Source of the DNA: Lentibacillus halodurans
Lineage (GTDB): Bacteria; Bacillota; Bacilli; Bacillales; Amphibacillaceae
Reading direction: 5' to 3'
NCBI RefSeq assembly: GCF_900112045.1
Contig: NZ_FOJW01000001.1
Span: 124,001 to 188,000, forward strand
DNA: 64,000 nucleotides
Below are positions 8,876 to 17,543 of the stretch, piece by piece; the stretch's first letter is position 1, and each line of letters starts with the position of its first letter. The position numbers were made by a program, and so were the translations under genes. Under the pieces are notes generated by a model. It made no database searches, was not told the origin of the DNA, and was given only the letters and a program-made list of their open reading frames with translations.

Positions 8876-10189
8876 ATGGATAATCATTTTAATCAGTTTA
8901 CGTTTAAGCCTGTCATGCAGGATGTCATTGACAAACTAAAATTCCATGAGCCGACACCTATTCAGAAGCAAGTGATACCAGCCATCCTGACAGGTACAAG
9001 CGTTATTGGTCAGTCACATACCGGTTCAGGGAAGACCCACGCATATCTTTTGCCGCTGTTCAATCAACTTGATGCAGATAAACGGGAAATTCAATTTGTG
9101 ATGACAGCACCTACACGAGAGCTAGCGATGCAAATCCATGAAGAAGTGAAACAGATAATTGACCATGCGGGTATGAGCAAAACATGGATTGCTAAGTTGC
9201 TTGTCGGGGGAACAGACAGGCAAAAAATGATGGAGAAACTGAAGGAGCCACCACATATTATTATCGGCACACCCGGCAGGATTCTTGATTTAGTCAAGGA
9301 AGGGGCTATTTCGATTTACACGGCATCCGCTTTTGTCATCGATGAAGCTGACCTCATGCTTGACCTTGGTTTTATTCATGACGTCGACCAATTGCTTGTC
9401 CGGGCGAAAAAAGATATACAGATCCTTGCTTTTTCCGCAACCATCCCGCAGCAGCTGGAGCATTTTTACAGGAAATATTTAGAAAATCCACAGCGTATCA
9501 GAATGAATGATAAATTATCACCAGAGACGATGGAGCACCTGTTAGTTCCTCGCAGACACCGGGATGCATCCGATGTGATCATGGATATTTCCAAAACGAT
9601 TCATCCCTATTTAGCCATCATTTTTACAAACGGAAAAGAGGCTGCCGATACATTGGCGCTGTCATTGCTGCAAAAAGGGCTAAATGTTGGAATTATGCAT
9701 GGCGGGCTGTCACCCAGAGAACGTAAACGGACACTAAAGGAAATTCAAAACCTTCGTTACCAGTATATCGTTGCGACCGATCTCGCATCACGAGGAATCG
9801 ATATTAAAGGAGTCAGTCATATTATTAACGCGCAACTGCCGAAAGAGGAAGACTTTTATGTGCACCGAGCCGGCAGAACAGCACGTGCGGGACTAGAAGG
9901 CACAGTCATCAGTTTATATGATGATCAGGATATACGGCTGATTGAAAAATTAAAACATAAAGGACTGGCATTTAGATTTCGGGATATCAAAAATGGGGAA
10001 TGGAAAGAAATCAAATCCTGGAATGAACGCAACAGCCGTGGGAAAAAATCCAGCAGTACCGATGCCGAGGCATGGAAAAAAGTTAAAAAATCCAAAGAAG
10101 TAAAACCTGGCTATAAGAAAAAAATGAAAAAACAGCAGGAAAAAATCAAGAAGCAAATGGTGCAGAAATCAACTAAAAAGCGAAAATAA
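8876..10189 (+). CDS. cshB: DEAD-box RNA helicase CshB
   Basis: This is an ATP-dependent RNA helicase that remodels RNA, associated in Bacillus with cold growth and ribosome or mRNA handling. The helicase motifs appear in order: Q-motif (PTPIQKQ), Walker A TGSGKT near residue 47, PTRELA, GTPGR, DEAD at about 157, SAT, then in the second RecA domain ATDLASRGID and HRAGRTARAG. A basic lysine-rich tail (last 60 residues) probably binds RNA. The length of 437 matches B. subtilis CshB (438), and the place between yqfO and nfo is conserved. Start ATG 8876 follows AAAGGAGCA. CshA-type helicases would carry a longer, different tail. Confidence 0.92.
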   Translation: MDNHFNQFTFKPVMQDVIDKLKFHEPTPIQKQVIPAILTGTSVIGQSHTGSGKTHAYLLPLFNQLDADKREIQFVMTAPTRELAMQIHEEVKQIIDHAGMSKTWIAKLLVGGTDRQKMMEKLKEPPHIIIGTPGRILDLVKEGAISIYTASAFVIDEADLMLDLGFIHDVDQLLVRAKKDIQILAFSATIPQQLEHFYRKYLENPQRIRMNDKLSPETMEHLLVPRRHRDASDVIMDISKTIHPYLAIIFTNGKEAADTLALSLLQKGLNVGIMHGGLSPRERKRTLKEIQNLRYQYIVATDLASRGIDIKGVSHIINAQLPKEEDFYVHRAGRTARAGLEGTVISLYDDQDIRLIEKLKHKGLAFRFRDIKNGEWKEIKSWNERNSRGKKSSSTDAEAWKKVKKSKEVKPGYKKKMKKQQEKIKKQMVQKSTKKRK

Positions 10190-10204
10190 TGTTGGGGTGA
10201 GGAT

Positions 10205-11098
10205 ATGTTAAAAATTGGATCACATGTATCAATGAGCGGAAAAAAGATGCTGCAAGGTTCCAGTGAGCTAGCAGCTTCATACGGTTCCAACGTGTTTATG
10301 ATTTACACTGGGGCACCACAGAACACGCGAAGAAAAGCGATTAATGAATTAAATATTGAAGCAGGCCGAGAGCATATGGAGGAGAATGGCATCATTGATG
10401 TCGTTGTCCATGCTCCATATATTATCAATATCGGCAATACCGTTAAGCCTGAAACGTTTGATTTGGGCGTCAATTTTTTACGAAACGAGATTGAACGGAC
10501 TGCTGCAATAGGGGCGGAACAAATTGTGCTGCATCCGGGGTCACACGTTGGCGCAGGGGCTGATAAAGGAATTGAAAAAATTATTGAAGGATTAAATGAA
10601 GTACTTGAAAAAGACAAAGATGTTCAGATAGCACTTGAAACGATGGCAGGCAAAGGATCGGAAATCGGACGCACGTTTGATGAACTGGCAAAGATTTTTG
10701 ATGGGGTAACACATAATGAAAAATTGTCAGTCTGCCTTGACACCTGTCATATTCATGACGGTGGCTATAATGTTGTCGATGATTTTGACGGCGTACTGGA
10801 CGAATTCGACAAAACCATCGGAATTAATCGTCTGAAAGTTGTTCATGTCAATGACAGCAAAAATGAACAAGGTGCACACAAGGATCGCCATGAGAACATC
10901 GGATTTGGGCATATTGGCTTTGACGCTCTGCATTATGTGATCACACATCCGCAATTGGATGGGCTGCCGAAAATCTTGGAAACACCTTTTGTTGGGGAAG
11001 ATAAGAAAAACAAAAAACCGCCATACAAATTTGAAATTGACATGATTAAAAACGGTAAATTCGATATGGATTTAAAAGAAAAAATAATCAATCAATGA
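10205..11098 (+). CDS. nfo: Endonuclease IV (AP endonuclease)
   Basis: Nfo cleaves DNA 5' of abasic sites in base excision repair using a trinuclear zinc centre. The 297-residue protein shows the AP endonuclease family 2 signatures: IGSHVSMSG at the start, the zinc-ligand regions VLHPGSH (near residue 110), [11 protein letters not shown] and [12 protein letters not shown], and [20 protein letters not shown] (about 215–235). It begins 16 bases after cshB with GGGGTGAGG as ribosome-binding site and is likely co-transcribed with it, as in B. subtilis yqfR-yqfS. Confidence 0.96.
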   Translation: MLKIGSHVSMSGKKMLQGSSELAASYGSNVFMIYTGAPQNTRRKAINELNIEAGREHMEENGIIDVVVHAPYIINIGNTVKPETFDLGVNFLRNEIERTAAIGAEQIVLHPGSHVGAGADKGIEKIIEGLNEVLEKDKDVQIALETMAGKGSEIGRTFDELAKIFDGVTHNEKLSVCLDTCHIHDGGYNVVDDFDGVLDEFDKTIGINRLKVVHVNDSKNEQGAHKDRHENIGFGHIGFDALHYVITHPQLDGLPKILETPFVGEDKKNKKPPYKFEIDMIKNGKFDMDLKEKIINQ

Positions 11099-11124
11099 TG
11101 AATCCATGTCATCAGAAAGTCAGA

Positions 11125-11175
11125 GCGGGAAAAGGTTACCGGGAGGAATGAATCGGTTGCCTTTTCCTGCTTTTA
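11125..11175 (+). terminator. Terminator after nfo, probably bidirectional
   Basis: A long stem (GCGGGAAAAGGTTACCG with CGGTTGCCTTTTCCTGC) ends in a T-rich run. It lies between the converging genes nfo and the DUF2624 gene. Confidence 0.8.
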
Positions 11176-11186
11176 TTTTCCTTTCC

Positions 11187-11471
11187 TTATTTAAATAAAT
11201 GCTCTGCACCATAGGATTTTATCATCTTCTGGAATAATGACTGTGCTTGATTGGCCGTTTCTTGGTCAGTTATCCTCGCCAATTCCTTAAACATTTTTGC
11301 ACGCTTACCTGGATCAAATGGGTCAATTGGATTTTGACGTAAATATGCCGTAATAAGCCTAGCTTGTTCCTTGCTAATGGAGAAATTATATTGACGCGCA
11401 TAATAAAGCAGTTCATCAGGTGATAGCTGCTTTAGTTTTTTGTTGATCATTTGTTTAATAAATGTCGACAT
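11187..11471 (-). CDS. yqfT: DUF2624 family protein (YqfT-like)
   Basis: This is a 94-residue, helical, cytoplasmic protein of unknown function found in Bacillaceae. The pattern KQLSPDELLYYARQYNFSIS, then RLITAYLRQNPIDPFDP and LARITDQETANQAQSLF matches the DUF2624 family as I remember it, and the position after nfo is that of B. subtilis yqfT. The start at 11471 is preceded (reading leftwards) by AGGAGC. No catalytic or membrane motif is visible. It is transcribed alone, against nfo. Confidence 0.82.
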   Translation of the reverse strand: MSTFIKQMINKKLKQLSPDELLYYARQYNFSISKEQARLITAYLRQNPIDPFDPGKRAKMFKELARITDQETANQAQSLFQKMIKSYGAEHLFK

Positions 11472-11632
11472 ATATCCTGCTCCTTCATAAGTGTTCTATT
11501 TCATTTATATGCAAAAAACAAGAAAAATGAACTTGTTTCTCAACAAGTCATTTCCATTAACTACCAGTTGTATATTTATAAACCATCCATAAACTATAAG
11601 CGCACCTCATTTCAGAAGGAGAGGTCTCACTG

Positions 11633-12043
11633 ATGGATGAAGATAATCGCCGTCTTGACAGCACAGAAAACGGTCCAAAGCTAGAAGAAGAGCCGGACAC
11701 AGATGATATGGTTGCCACTAATTTTGATGGTGAGCAGCCACGTATGGAAGACATCCAAGGTCAACGGCGGGATGAAGAATTTGCCAATGAGATGACTGCG
11801 GATGACATTGATGAGCCAGCTGATTCTGATGAAAATGGCATACAGGCAAATGGTGCCTTTGGATGGATTGCGCTGGCATTATCCATTATCTCGTTTTTCA
11901 TGATGCCAATTATTCTTGGCGGTGCAGGGATTATAATGGGATTTGTGTCAAGGAACCGAGGTGCGGAAACGCTTGGTAATACCGCAATCATTGCAGGTGC
12001 AATCTCTATCCTGCTTACACTGTTTGTCCTTCCATATGTGTAG
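11633..12043 (+). CDS. yqfX: Acidic-N-terminus small membrane protein (YqfX-like)
   Basis: This is a 136-residue protein with a very acidic, presumably cytoplasmic N-terminal half (residues 1–75, rich in D/E) and two hydrophobic segments at about 78–103 and 112–134, the second containing GNTAIIAGAISILLTL. The fold resembles DUF4190-type two-helix membrane proteins, and the place matches yqfX of B. subtilis, whose function is unknown. ATG 11633 follows AAGGAGAGG. A strong terminator shared with the convergent yqfZ-like gene follows directly. Function is not inferred. Confidence 0.7.
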   Translation: MDEDNRRLDSTENGPKLEEEPDTDDMVATNFDGEQPRMEDIQGQRRDEEFANEMTADDIDEPADSDENGIQANGAFGWIALALSIISFFMMPIILGGAGIIMGFVSRNRGAETLGNTAIIAGAISILLTLFVLPYV

Positions 12044-12047
12044 TGAA

Positions 12048-12074
12048 AAGGGGCTGAATGTTCAGCCCCTTTTC
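12048..12074. terminator. Bidirectional terminator between yqfX and yqfZ
   Basis: AAAAGGGGCTGAA and TTCAGCCCCTTTT form a perfect stem with a 2-base centre, flanked by A- and T-runs, between two converging genes. Confidence 0.85.
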
Positions 12075-12077
12075 CAA

Positions 12078-12404
12078 TTAATATAGAGGAAAATAATAAT
12101 ATTCCCCGGTTTGGATATGGAGTGGTTCCACACCAGGGTTTAAAGCCTTAAAGTCATCCAAAATTTGCGAAATGTCCAAATCATTGTTATTCTGTTTATT
12201 CAATTCCTCCACAATGGATAGTACTGTATCACCTGTATTGGTTTGTACTTTTATGAAAGTTATATTTTCCTGTTCAACTATAGGTGGATTATTTTGAGAA
12301 TCCAGGTTATTGTTTAATGGTGTCCCAACAGTTAAATCTTGGTGGACACTTATTAAAAAAAGGATGATAAACGTATATAGAAGCAGTTTTTTTATTGAAT
12401 TCAT
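12078..12404 (-). CDS. yqfZ: Small exported LysM-like protein (YqfZ-like)
   Basis: This is a 108-residue protein with an N-terminal hydrophobic segment (about residues 6–21, LLLYTFIILFLISV) that serves as signal or anchor, followed by a LysM-like domain (QTNTGDTVLSIVEELN…ALNPGVEPLHIQTGEYYYFP) near residues 53–105. LysM domains bind peptidoglycan, so it probably acts at the cell wall or spore cortex. It occupies the position of B. subtilis yqfZ. The minus-strand start at 12404 follows AAGGAGCA. The LysM match is weak but the GDT…NP…L..G pattern is clear. Confidence 0.7.
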   Translation of the reverse strand: MNSIKKLLLYTFIILFLISVHQDLTVGTPLNNNLDSQNNPPIVEQENITFIKVQTNTGDTVLSIVEELNKQNNNDLDISQILDDFKALNPGVEPLHIQTGEYYYFPLY

Positions 12405-12468
12405 ACTTATTGCTCCTTATAATGAAACCAATCTTTATCCATGATCGTATAATAAAGGGAATGGGGGA

Positions 12469-13134
12469 ATGATGATGGATGTTTTTTCATTGGACTGGAT
12501 TGGCTTTATTTTGACTGGTTTTGGTACATTATTCCTGATCGGTGAACTGCTCGTTAATATGCGCGGTTTTTTTGGCTTGATTGGTATGGGCTTCATTATC
12601 GTTTATTTTGCAGTTTATCTGGAAACAGGCTCTTTTATCATTATGCTTATTATTTATTTAATCGGAATATTACTTATAATGCTCGATGGCAAAGTGGTCA
12701 ATGAAGGTACATTGGCAATTATCGGACTTGCCTGTATGCTTATGGCAGTTGCATTGGCTGCTCCAAGCATATTTGCAAGTATGTATGCGGTCATTGGCGT
12801 TCTTATTGGGGGATTTTCTTCTCTTCTCTTTTTAAAAGTATTCAAACGCAGGGATATGTGGTCCAAATTAACGTTAAAGGATCAGTTAACATCAGAGAAG
12901 GGGTATAACGCCATGAATCAGGACTATGAAAAATTGCTCGGTCAATCGGGGATGACCTTGAGTGATTTACGTCCGGTTGGAACCATAAGGGTAAACCATA
13001 AAAATTACAGTGCGGTTTCAAATGCCGAGTGGATTTCTAAAGACAGTGAAATAAAAGTAGTGCATGTGGATGGAACCAAAATTTTAGTTGAAAAAACGAA
13101 TCACGAATACAGTGAAACTCATGGATCGCAATGA
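12469..13134 (+). CDS. NfeD-like membrane protein
   Basis: This is a 221-residue protein with five or so transmembrane segments in residues 10–125 (for example GFILTGFGTLFLIGELL and AIIGLACMLMAVALAAP) and a C-terminal OB-fold-like domain (VGTIRVNHKNYSAVS…IKVVHVDGTKILVE, about 165–210). This layout fits the NfeD/YuaF family, often partnered with flotillins and membrane quality control. It lacks the N-terminal serine-protease part of long NfeD proteins, and no flotillin is adjacent. Three consecutive ATG codons (12469, 12472, 12475) leave the exact start open; GGGGGA favours the third. B. subtilis yqgC occupies a similar place, but I am not sure of that equivalence. Confidence 0.75.
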   Translation: MMMDVFSLDWIGFILTGFGTLFLIGELLVNMRGFFGLIGMGFIIVYFAVYLETGSFIIMLIIYLIGILLIMLDGKVVNEGTLAIIGLACMLMAVALAAPSIFASMYAVIGVLIGGFSSLLFLKVFKRRDMWSKLTLKDQLTSEKGYNAMNQDYEKLLGQSGMTLSDLRPVGTIRVNHKNYSAVSNAEWISKDSEIKVVHVDGTKILVEKTNHEYSETHGSQ

Positions 13135-13296
13135 TTCATGGGTATTTTTTTGAAAGATGGCGGGATGCTTTCTCATCTCACCGACGTTTGGCGGATAAAC
13201 CAGGTCTTACGGGAATGAATTTTCAGCTGTTAGGGGAACTAATAAAATGACTGCTAGATGGAATGTAAATTTTATGTTAAGTTTTCGATAACAACC

Positions 13297-13325
13297 TTTA
13301 CAAAACACCAATTGTACTTTAATAA
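13297..13325 (+). promoter_or_regulatory. Candidate promoter for the Na/Pi transporter
   Basis: TTTACA at 13297 and TAATAA at 13320 are separated by 17 bases. The implied transcription start near 13332 lies after the ATG at 13325, supporting the downstream TTG start of the gene. Confidence 0.5.
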
Positions 13326-13375
13326 TGGGGAAGGTATGTGACAAATTTCAGCATGATTTGAAGGGTGGAATATTT

Positions 13376-15001
13376 TTGGAGATCGATGTGCAAACACTGA
13401 TATTTGAATTTATCGGTGGATTGGGTATTTTCCTATTAGGCATTAAATATATGGGAGAAGGTTTACAGAAATCCGCCGGCGACAGGCTCCGGAACATACT
13501 TGACAAAACGACCAGCAATCCATTCCTTGGTGTATTGGCCGGTATAGTGGTGACCATTTTAATTCAAAGCAGTTCCGGGACGACTGTATTGACTGTCGGG
13601 TTGGTTAATGCCGGTTTCATGACACTTAGACAAGCTATAGGCGTGATCATGGGTGCCAATGTCGGCACAACTGTAACTGCTTTTATTATTGGTATTGATT
13701 TAGGTGAGTATGCGCTACCGATCATAGCTGTTGGGTGTTTCCTGCTGTTTTTCTTCAAGAATCAGAAAGTTAATAACGTTGGACAGGCCGTTTTTGGATT
13801 TGGTGCATTGTTCTTCGGGCTGGAATTGATGAGCAGTGGTATGTCACCATTGCGTGAAGTACAGGCTTTTCAGGATCTTACGCTGAGCATGAGTGAACAC
13901 TCTATTTTAGGTATTGTGATCGGTACATTATTTACATTTATCGTACAGAGTTCAACGGCTACAATCGGCATTTTGCAGGGTCTTTTTGCTGAAGGCGCCA
14001 TAGGGCTGGAAGCTGCACTGCCGGTATTGTTCGGGGATAATATCGGTACAACAATTACAGCGGTTCTTGCATCAATTGGGGCAACCGTTGCAGCCAAACG
14101 TGCAGCATATGTTCATGTGATTTTTAACCTAGTTGGCGCGGTAATTATAATACTGTTGCTTGGCCTGTTCAGCCAATATGTCATGTACTTGCAGTCTGCA
14201 TTGGATCTTAATCCGGAAATGACCATCGCATTTGCACATGGAAGTTTTAATCTGGCGAATCTGATGATTCAATTTCCATTTATTGGAGCTCTTGCATGGA
14301 TTGTGACCAAAATCATTCCAGGCGATGATACGGTTGTTGAATACAAGCCTAAGCATTTAGACCCGATCTTTATTCAGCAATCATCCACACTCGCTTTGGA
14401 TCAGGCTAAGGCAGAAATTATCCGTATGGGTGATTATGCATATAAAGGGCTGGAAGAGACAAATCTATATTTAACAACACAAAATCAGAAGCATTCAGAA
14501 ATGTCCATGCAAATTGAGGGTGCTCTCAATAATCTGGACCGAAAAATTACAGATTATTTAGTGGATCTGTCCGGCGAATCAATGTCTGAAACAGAAGGTG
14601 CCAAACACACAGTCCTGATGGATTCTGTTCGGGATATTGAGCGGATAGGTGATCATTTTGAAAATATTATTGAATTAATTGATTATAAAATATCCAATAA
14701 GGTTCATATGACAGAACAGGCACAGGAAGACTTGAATAATATGTTTGACTTGACGATTATGACTGTAAAACAGTCAGTTAAGGCGCTTGAGGATATGGAT
14801 CGTGAAGAAGCGTTGGCAGTTATACAAAAAGAGGATCAAATTGACAGAATGGAACGAAACTACCGCAAAAAACATATTATTCGCATGAATGAAGGACTCT
14901 GTTCCGGATCGGCGGGAATTGTTTTTGTGGATATTATTAGTAACCTGGAACGGATAGGGGACCACGCTGTTAATATTGCCGAAGCTGTTTTAGGTGAATA
15001 G
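13376..15001 (+). CDS. Na+/phosphate symporter family protein with PhoU-like C-terminus
   Basis: This is an integral membrane transporter of the Na/Pi-cotransporter II family. The two inverted repeats carry the family signature QSSSGTT (in LIQSSSGTTVLTVGL) and QSSTAT (in FIVQSSTATIGILQG), with about eight membrane segments in residues 1–320. The C-terminal 200 residues form a PhoU-like helical bundle (ERIGDHFENI and ERIGDHAVNI motifs). I place the start at TTG 13376, behind AAGGGTGGA, giving 541 residues; the ATG at 13325 has no SD and overlaps the promoter. It could supply phosphate in parallel to the Pst system 6 kb downstream. Substrate is inferred from family. Confidence 0.88.
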   Translation: MEIDVQTLIFEFIGGLGIFLLGIKYMGEGLQKSAGDRLRNILDKTTSNPFLGVLAGIVVTILIQSSSGTTVLTVGLVNAGFMTLRQAIGVIMGANVGTTVTAFIIGIDLGEYALPIIAVGCFLLFFFKNQKVNNVGQAVFGFGALFFGLELMSSGMSPLREVQAFQDLTLSMSEHSILGIVIGTLFTFIVQSSTATIGILQGLFAEGAIGLEAALPVLFGDNIGTTITAVLASIGATVAAKRAAYVHVIFNLVGAVIIILLLGLFSQYVMYLQSALDLNPEMTIAFAHGSFNLANLMIQFPFIGALAWIVTKIIPGDDTVVEYKPKHLDPIFIQQSSTLALDQAKAEIIRMGDYAYKGLEETNLYLTTQNQKHSEMSMQIEGALNNLDRKITDYLVDLSGESMSETEGAKHTVLMDSVRDIERIGDHFENIIELIDYKISNKVHMTEQAQEDLNNMFDLTIMTVKQSVKALEDMDREEALAVIQKEDQIDRMERNYRKKHIIRMNEGLCSGSAGIVFVDIISNLERIGDHAVNIAEAVLGE

Positions 15002-15030
15002 AGGTGTTCTTCAACACACAGGAGAGAAAA

Positions 15031-15057
15031 GGGGCGCAAATGCGCTCCTTTTTTTGT
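15031..15057 (+). terminator. Intrinsic terminator after Na/Pi transporter gene
   Basis: GGGGCG pairs with CGCTCC (one G·U) around CAAATG and is followed by seven Ts. Confidence 0.8.
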
Positions 15058-15242
15058 GCAAGAACTTCCTCCATCCAATATCGACGTTTTTGGCTTTCTG
15101 ATCAGCGTTGTTCCTTTTAATATTTAGTTTTAGCTTGTCACATTTTTGTATTGAAAACATTACATGAACATGCTATAGTATTTATTGTCGCTTATGTATT
15201 CTTTTTGATTTCATCTTACATAAAATTCATCCATAAACGTTA

Positions 15243-15271
15243 TTGACAGATTTTGTCGAACGTGGTAAATT
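15243..15271 (+). promoter_or_regulatory. Strong promoter of the tRNA operon
   Basis: A perfect -35 TTGACA (15243–15248), a 17-base spacer and an extended -10 (TGG-TAAATT, hexamer 15266–15271) form a strong sigma-A promoter. It is about 220 bases before tRNA-Asn; the gap includes a 133-base duplicated segment, so the original distance was probably near 90. Confidence 0.75.
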
Positions 15272-15347
15272 ATATTTCGTCGCTGATTTACAGGGTCAGG
15301 CATTAAGTTTTGCAGGGTGTGCACTTTCATTGAAATAACTTATACGA

Positions 15348-15505
15348 CATTTAAGATTATTCCACAGTAGCTGACCCGCAAACATCATCGAATAGACAGC
15401 TCTGCGAGGAGTGTAGCATCAGCGAGCAATCAAGCAACACGACGAGCACAACGCATTGTGTTATAATCCCTTGCATACGGCATTTAAGATTATTCCACAG
15501 TAGCT
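15348..15505 (+). repeat. Partial tRNA-Asn duplication with inserted repeat element
   Basis: A 25-base segment made of 13 bases of upstream sequence plus the first 12 bases of tRNA-Asn occurs twice, at 15348–15372 and 15481–15505, the second copy being the start of the intact gene. The 108 bases between them carry the dispersed repeat core (15404–15449): an 11-nt box GCGAGGAGTGT, 20 variable bases and the 15-nt box CAACACGACGAGCAC. The truncated tRNA piece stops after its 12th base, within the D stem. The segment lies between the operon promoter and tRNA-Asn and should therefore be transcribed. Confidence 0.85.
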
Positions 15506-15568
15506 CAGTGGTAGAGCAATCGGCTGTTAACCGATCAGTCGCAGGTTCGAATCCTGCCTGTGGAGCCA
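15494..15568 (+). tRNA. tRNA-Asn (GTT)
   Basis: The 7-bp acceptor stem TCCACAG/CTGTGGA, D-loop CAGTGG, anticodon GTT at 15526–15528, T-loop GGTTCGAATCC and encoded CCA are all present. First gene of the cluster. Confidence 0.97.
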
Positions 15569-15571
15569 TTT

Positions 15572-15648
15572 GGCGGTGTAGCTCAGCTGGCGAGAGCGTA
15601 CGGTTCATACCCGTGAGGTCGGGGGTTCGATCCCCTCCGCCGCCACCA
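15572..15648 (+). tRNA. tRNA-Met (CAT), elongator
   Basis: Full cloverleaf with acceptor GGCGGTG/CGCCGCC, anticodon CAT in GGTTCATACC and encoded CCA. The start GGCGGTG and overall sequence match the elongator type, not the initiator. Confidence 0.95.
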
Positions 15649-15664
15649 ACATTAAAAACTCAAT

Positions 15665-15741
15665 GGCGGCCGTGGCGAAGCGGTTAACGCACCGGATTGT
15701 GGCTCCGGCATTCGTGGGTTCGATTCCCACCGGTCGCCCCA
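15665..15741 (+). tRNA. tRNA-His (GTG)
   Basis: Anticodon GTG at 15699–15701. The extra G(-1) at 15665, opposite C73, typical of tRNA-His, is encoded; CCA is encoded. Confidence 0.96.
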
Positions 15742-15762
15742 TATTGAACATAAATACTGCTG

Positions 15763-15839
15763 GGACCCTTAGCTCAGCTGGTCAGAGCTATCGGCTCATA
15801 ACCGATCGGTCGCAGGTTCGAATCCTGCAGGGTCCACCA
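15763..15839 (+). tRNA. tRNA-Ile2 (CAT, presumed lysidine-modified)
   Basis: Anticodon CAT at 15797–15799, acceptor GGACCCT/AGGGTCC and encoded CCA. The body resembles B. subtilis tRNA-Ile2, whose anticodon C is changed to lysidine by TilS so that it reads AUA. It differs clearly from the elongator tRNA-Met 190 bases upstream, so it is assigned to isoleucine. Confidence 0.88.
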
Positions 15840-15848
15840 TTTAAATTC

Positions 15849-15941
15849 GGAGGTATACCCAAGTCTGGCTGAAGGGATCGGTCTTGAAAACCGACAGGCG
15901 GGTCAAACCGCGCGGGGGTTCGAATCCCTCTACCTCCTCCA
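15849..15941 (+). tRNA. tRNA-Ser (TGA)
   Basis: A class II tRNA with a long variable arm (about 15894–15914), anticodon TGA at 15885–15887, acceptor GGAGGTA/TACCTCC and encoded CCA. The base before CCA is T, whereas bacterial tRNA-Ser normally has G73; see findings. Confidence 0.94.
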
Positions 15942-16072
15942 TACATAATCAAAAGAAGAAAGTAGAGGTCAGATATCAGACCAATATGCAACACGACGAG
16001 CACAGAACATCGTTGAGTAAACTTCGACACAGCAAAAAGTGCGGGATGAAAAAGACGAATAAAATATGATAC

Positions 16073-16099
16073 GGCTCGGTAGCTCAGTCGGTAGAGCAA
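16073..16099 (+). pseudogene. Truncated tRNA-Phe, 5' 27 nt, copy 1
   Basis: Identical to bases 1–27 of the intact tRNA-Phe at 16437 (acceptor 5' strand, D-arm, first bases of the anticodon stem), then breaks into repeat sequence. It cannot fold as a tRNA but is inside the operon transcript. Confidence 0.92.
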
Positions 16100-16254
16100 G
16101 CCGCGAGCATCTCCGAATAACCACCGAAGTGCAGGCTTGCGAGGAGTGCATCTTCACTGAAAATACTTGCAACACGACGAGCACAGAACATCGTTGAGTA
16201 AACTTCGACACAGGTAAAAAGTGCGGGATGAAAAAGACGAATAAAATATGATAC

Positions 16255-16281
16255 GGCTCGGTAGCTCAGTCGGTAGAGCAA
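16255..16281 (+). pseudogene. Truncated tRNA-Phe, 5' 27 nt, copy 2
   Basis: Second identical 27-base 5' piece, exactly 182 bases after copy 1 and 182 before the intact gene. Confidence 0.92.
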
Positions 16282-16436
16282 GCCGCGAGCATCTCCGAAT
16301 AACCACCGAAGTGCAGGCTTGCGAGGAGTGCATCTTCACTGAAAATACTTGCAACACGACGAGCACAGAACATCGTTGAGTAAACTTCGACACAGGTAAA
16401 AAGTGCGAGATGAAAAAGACGAATAAAATATGATAC

Positions 16437-16512
<76 letters not shown>

Positions 16513-16516
16513 TTTT

Positions 16517-16541
16517 AAACAAGCAAAACGCTTGTTTTTTT
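16517..16541 (+). terminator. Terminator of the tRNA operon
   Basis: AAACAAGC and GCTTGTTT pair around a short A-rich loop, followed by a run of Ts, directly after tRNA-Phe. Confidence 0.85.
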
Positions 16542-16631
16542 AGTGTTTGACTCGTATTTAGAATGGGTATATATAAAGTGGACTGGGGTTTTATGATTCA
16601 TACCTTGAAGAAGCTGAAAAGTGCATTTAAT

Positions 16632-16660
16632 TTGCAAGTGCAGGTTTGCTCTGATACGCT
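16632..16660 (+). promoter_or_regulatory. Candidate promoter for sodA
   Basis: TTGCAA at 16632, 17 bases, then an extended -10 candidate TGA-TACGCT ending at 16660. An inverted repeat AATATTC/GAATATT follows in the leader around 16674–16704. Moderate support. Confidence 0.35.
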
Positions 16661-16721
16661 AAACATAAAGGGTGAATATTCAATCCTTTTAATAAAGAAT
16701 ATTTAAAGGAGGACATTAGAA

Positions 16722-17333
16722 ATGGCAAAATTTGAATTACCAGAACTACCATACGCTTACGATGCTTTAGAGCCTACAATCGACAAAGAAACCATGAACA
16801 TTCACCATACAAAGCATCACAATACTTATGTAACGAAACTGAACGCTGCGATTGAGGGAAAAGCAGACCTTCAGAACAAGTCACTTGAAGATTTAGTGAG
16901 CAATCTTGATGCTGTATCTGAAGATATCCGTACCGCAGTACGCAATAATGGCGGAGGACATGCAAATCACAGCCTGTTTTGGAAAGTCATGTCACCAAAT
17001 GGCGGCGGTGAACCATCAGGAGAACTAGCTGACAAGATCAATGACAAGTTTGGAAGCTTCGATAAATTCAAAGAAGAATTCGAAAATGCTGCAAAAGGAC
17101 GATTTGGCTCCGGCTGGGCTTGGCTGGTTGTCAATAATGGTGAGTTGGAAGTGACCAGCACACCAAATCAGGATACACCATTGATGGATGGCAAAACACC
17201 TATTTTAGGTCTTGACGTCTGGGAGCACGCTTACTACTTGAAATATCAAAATAAGCGTCCTGATTATGTTGCTGCATTCTGGAATGTTGTTAATTGGGAT
17301 GAAGTTGCGAAAAATTACAACGAAGCAAAGTAG
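16722..17333 (+). CDS. sodA: Superoxide dismutase (Mn type)
   Basis: SodA converts superoxide into hydrogen peroxide and oxygen in the cytoplasm. Metal ligands lie in [12 protein letters not shown] near the N-terminus, HANHSLFW in the middle, and DVWEHAYY near residue 165. The [10 protein letters not shown] and GSGWAWLV motifs fit the Mn/Fe dimeric family, and the Bacillus context indicates manganese. The protein has 203 residues (B. subtilis 202). ATG 16722 follows AAAGGAGG. It is monocistronic, between a candidate promoter and a terminator, in the conserved place before yqgE. Confidence 0.96.
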   Translation: MAKFELPELPYAYDALEPTIDKETMNIHHTKHHNTYVTKLNAAIEGKADLQNKSLEDLVSNLDAVSEDIRTAVRNNGGGHANHSLFWKVMSPNGGGEPSGELADKINDKFGSFDKFKEEFENAAKGRFGSGWAWLVVNNGELEVTSTPNQDTPLMDGKTPILGLDVWEHAYYLKYQNKRPDYVAAFWNVVNWDEVAKNYNEAK

Positions 17334-17350
17334 ATACGAATGATACGAAG

Positions 17351-17377
17351 ACACGGGACGACCTCCCGTGTTTTTTA
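17351..17377 (+). terminator. Intrinsic terminator after sodA
   Basis: ACACGGGA pairs with TCCCGTGT around a 5-base loop and is followed by six Ts. Confidence 0.85.
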
Positions 17378-17543
17378 ATTGGGTGATCGAGTAACGTTCA
17401 GTCTAAAATATTCATTTCACAACCGTCTCTTCCCTAATTTTTAGGATCTGACCGCTGCAAACAATCAACTAAGCTTGCCTTTTTAATACTGCATATCTGG
17501 GCTTCAATTTGTTCAAACTAATGAACGAAAAGGAGCAATCACT

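Noticed and set aside
15404-15449. Repeat core as an integron attC site
   Set aside because: The boxes are not inverted copies of each other and lack the attC core-site words.
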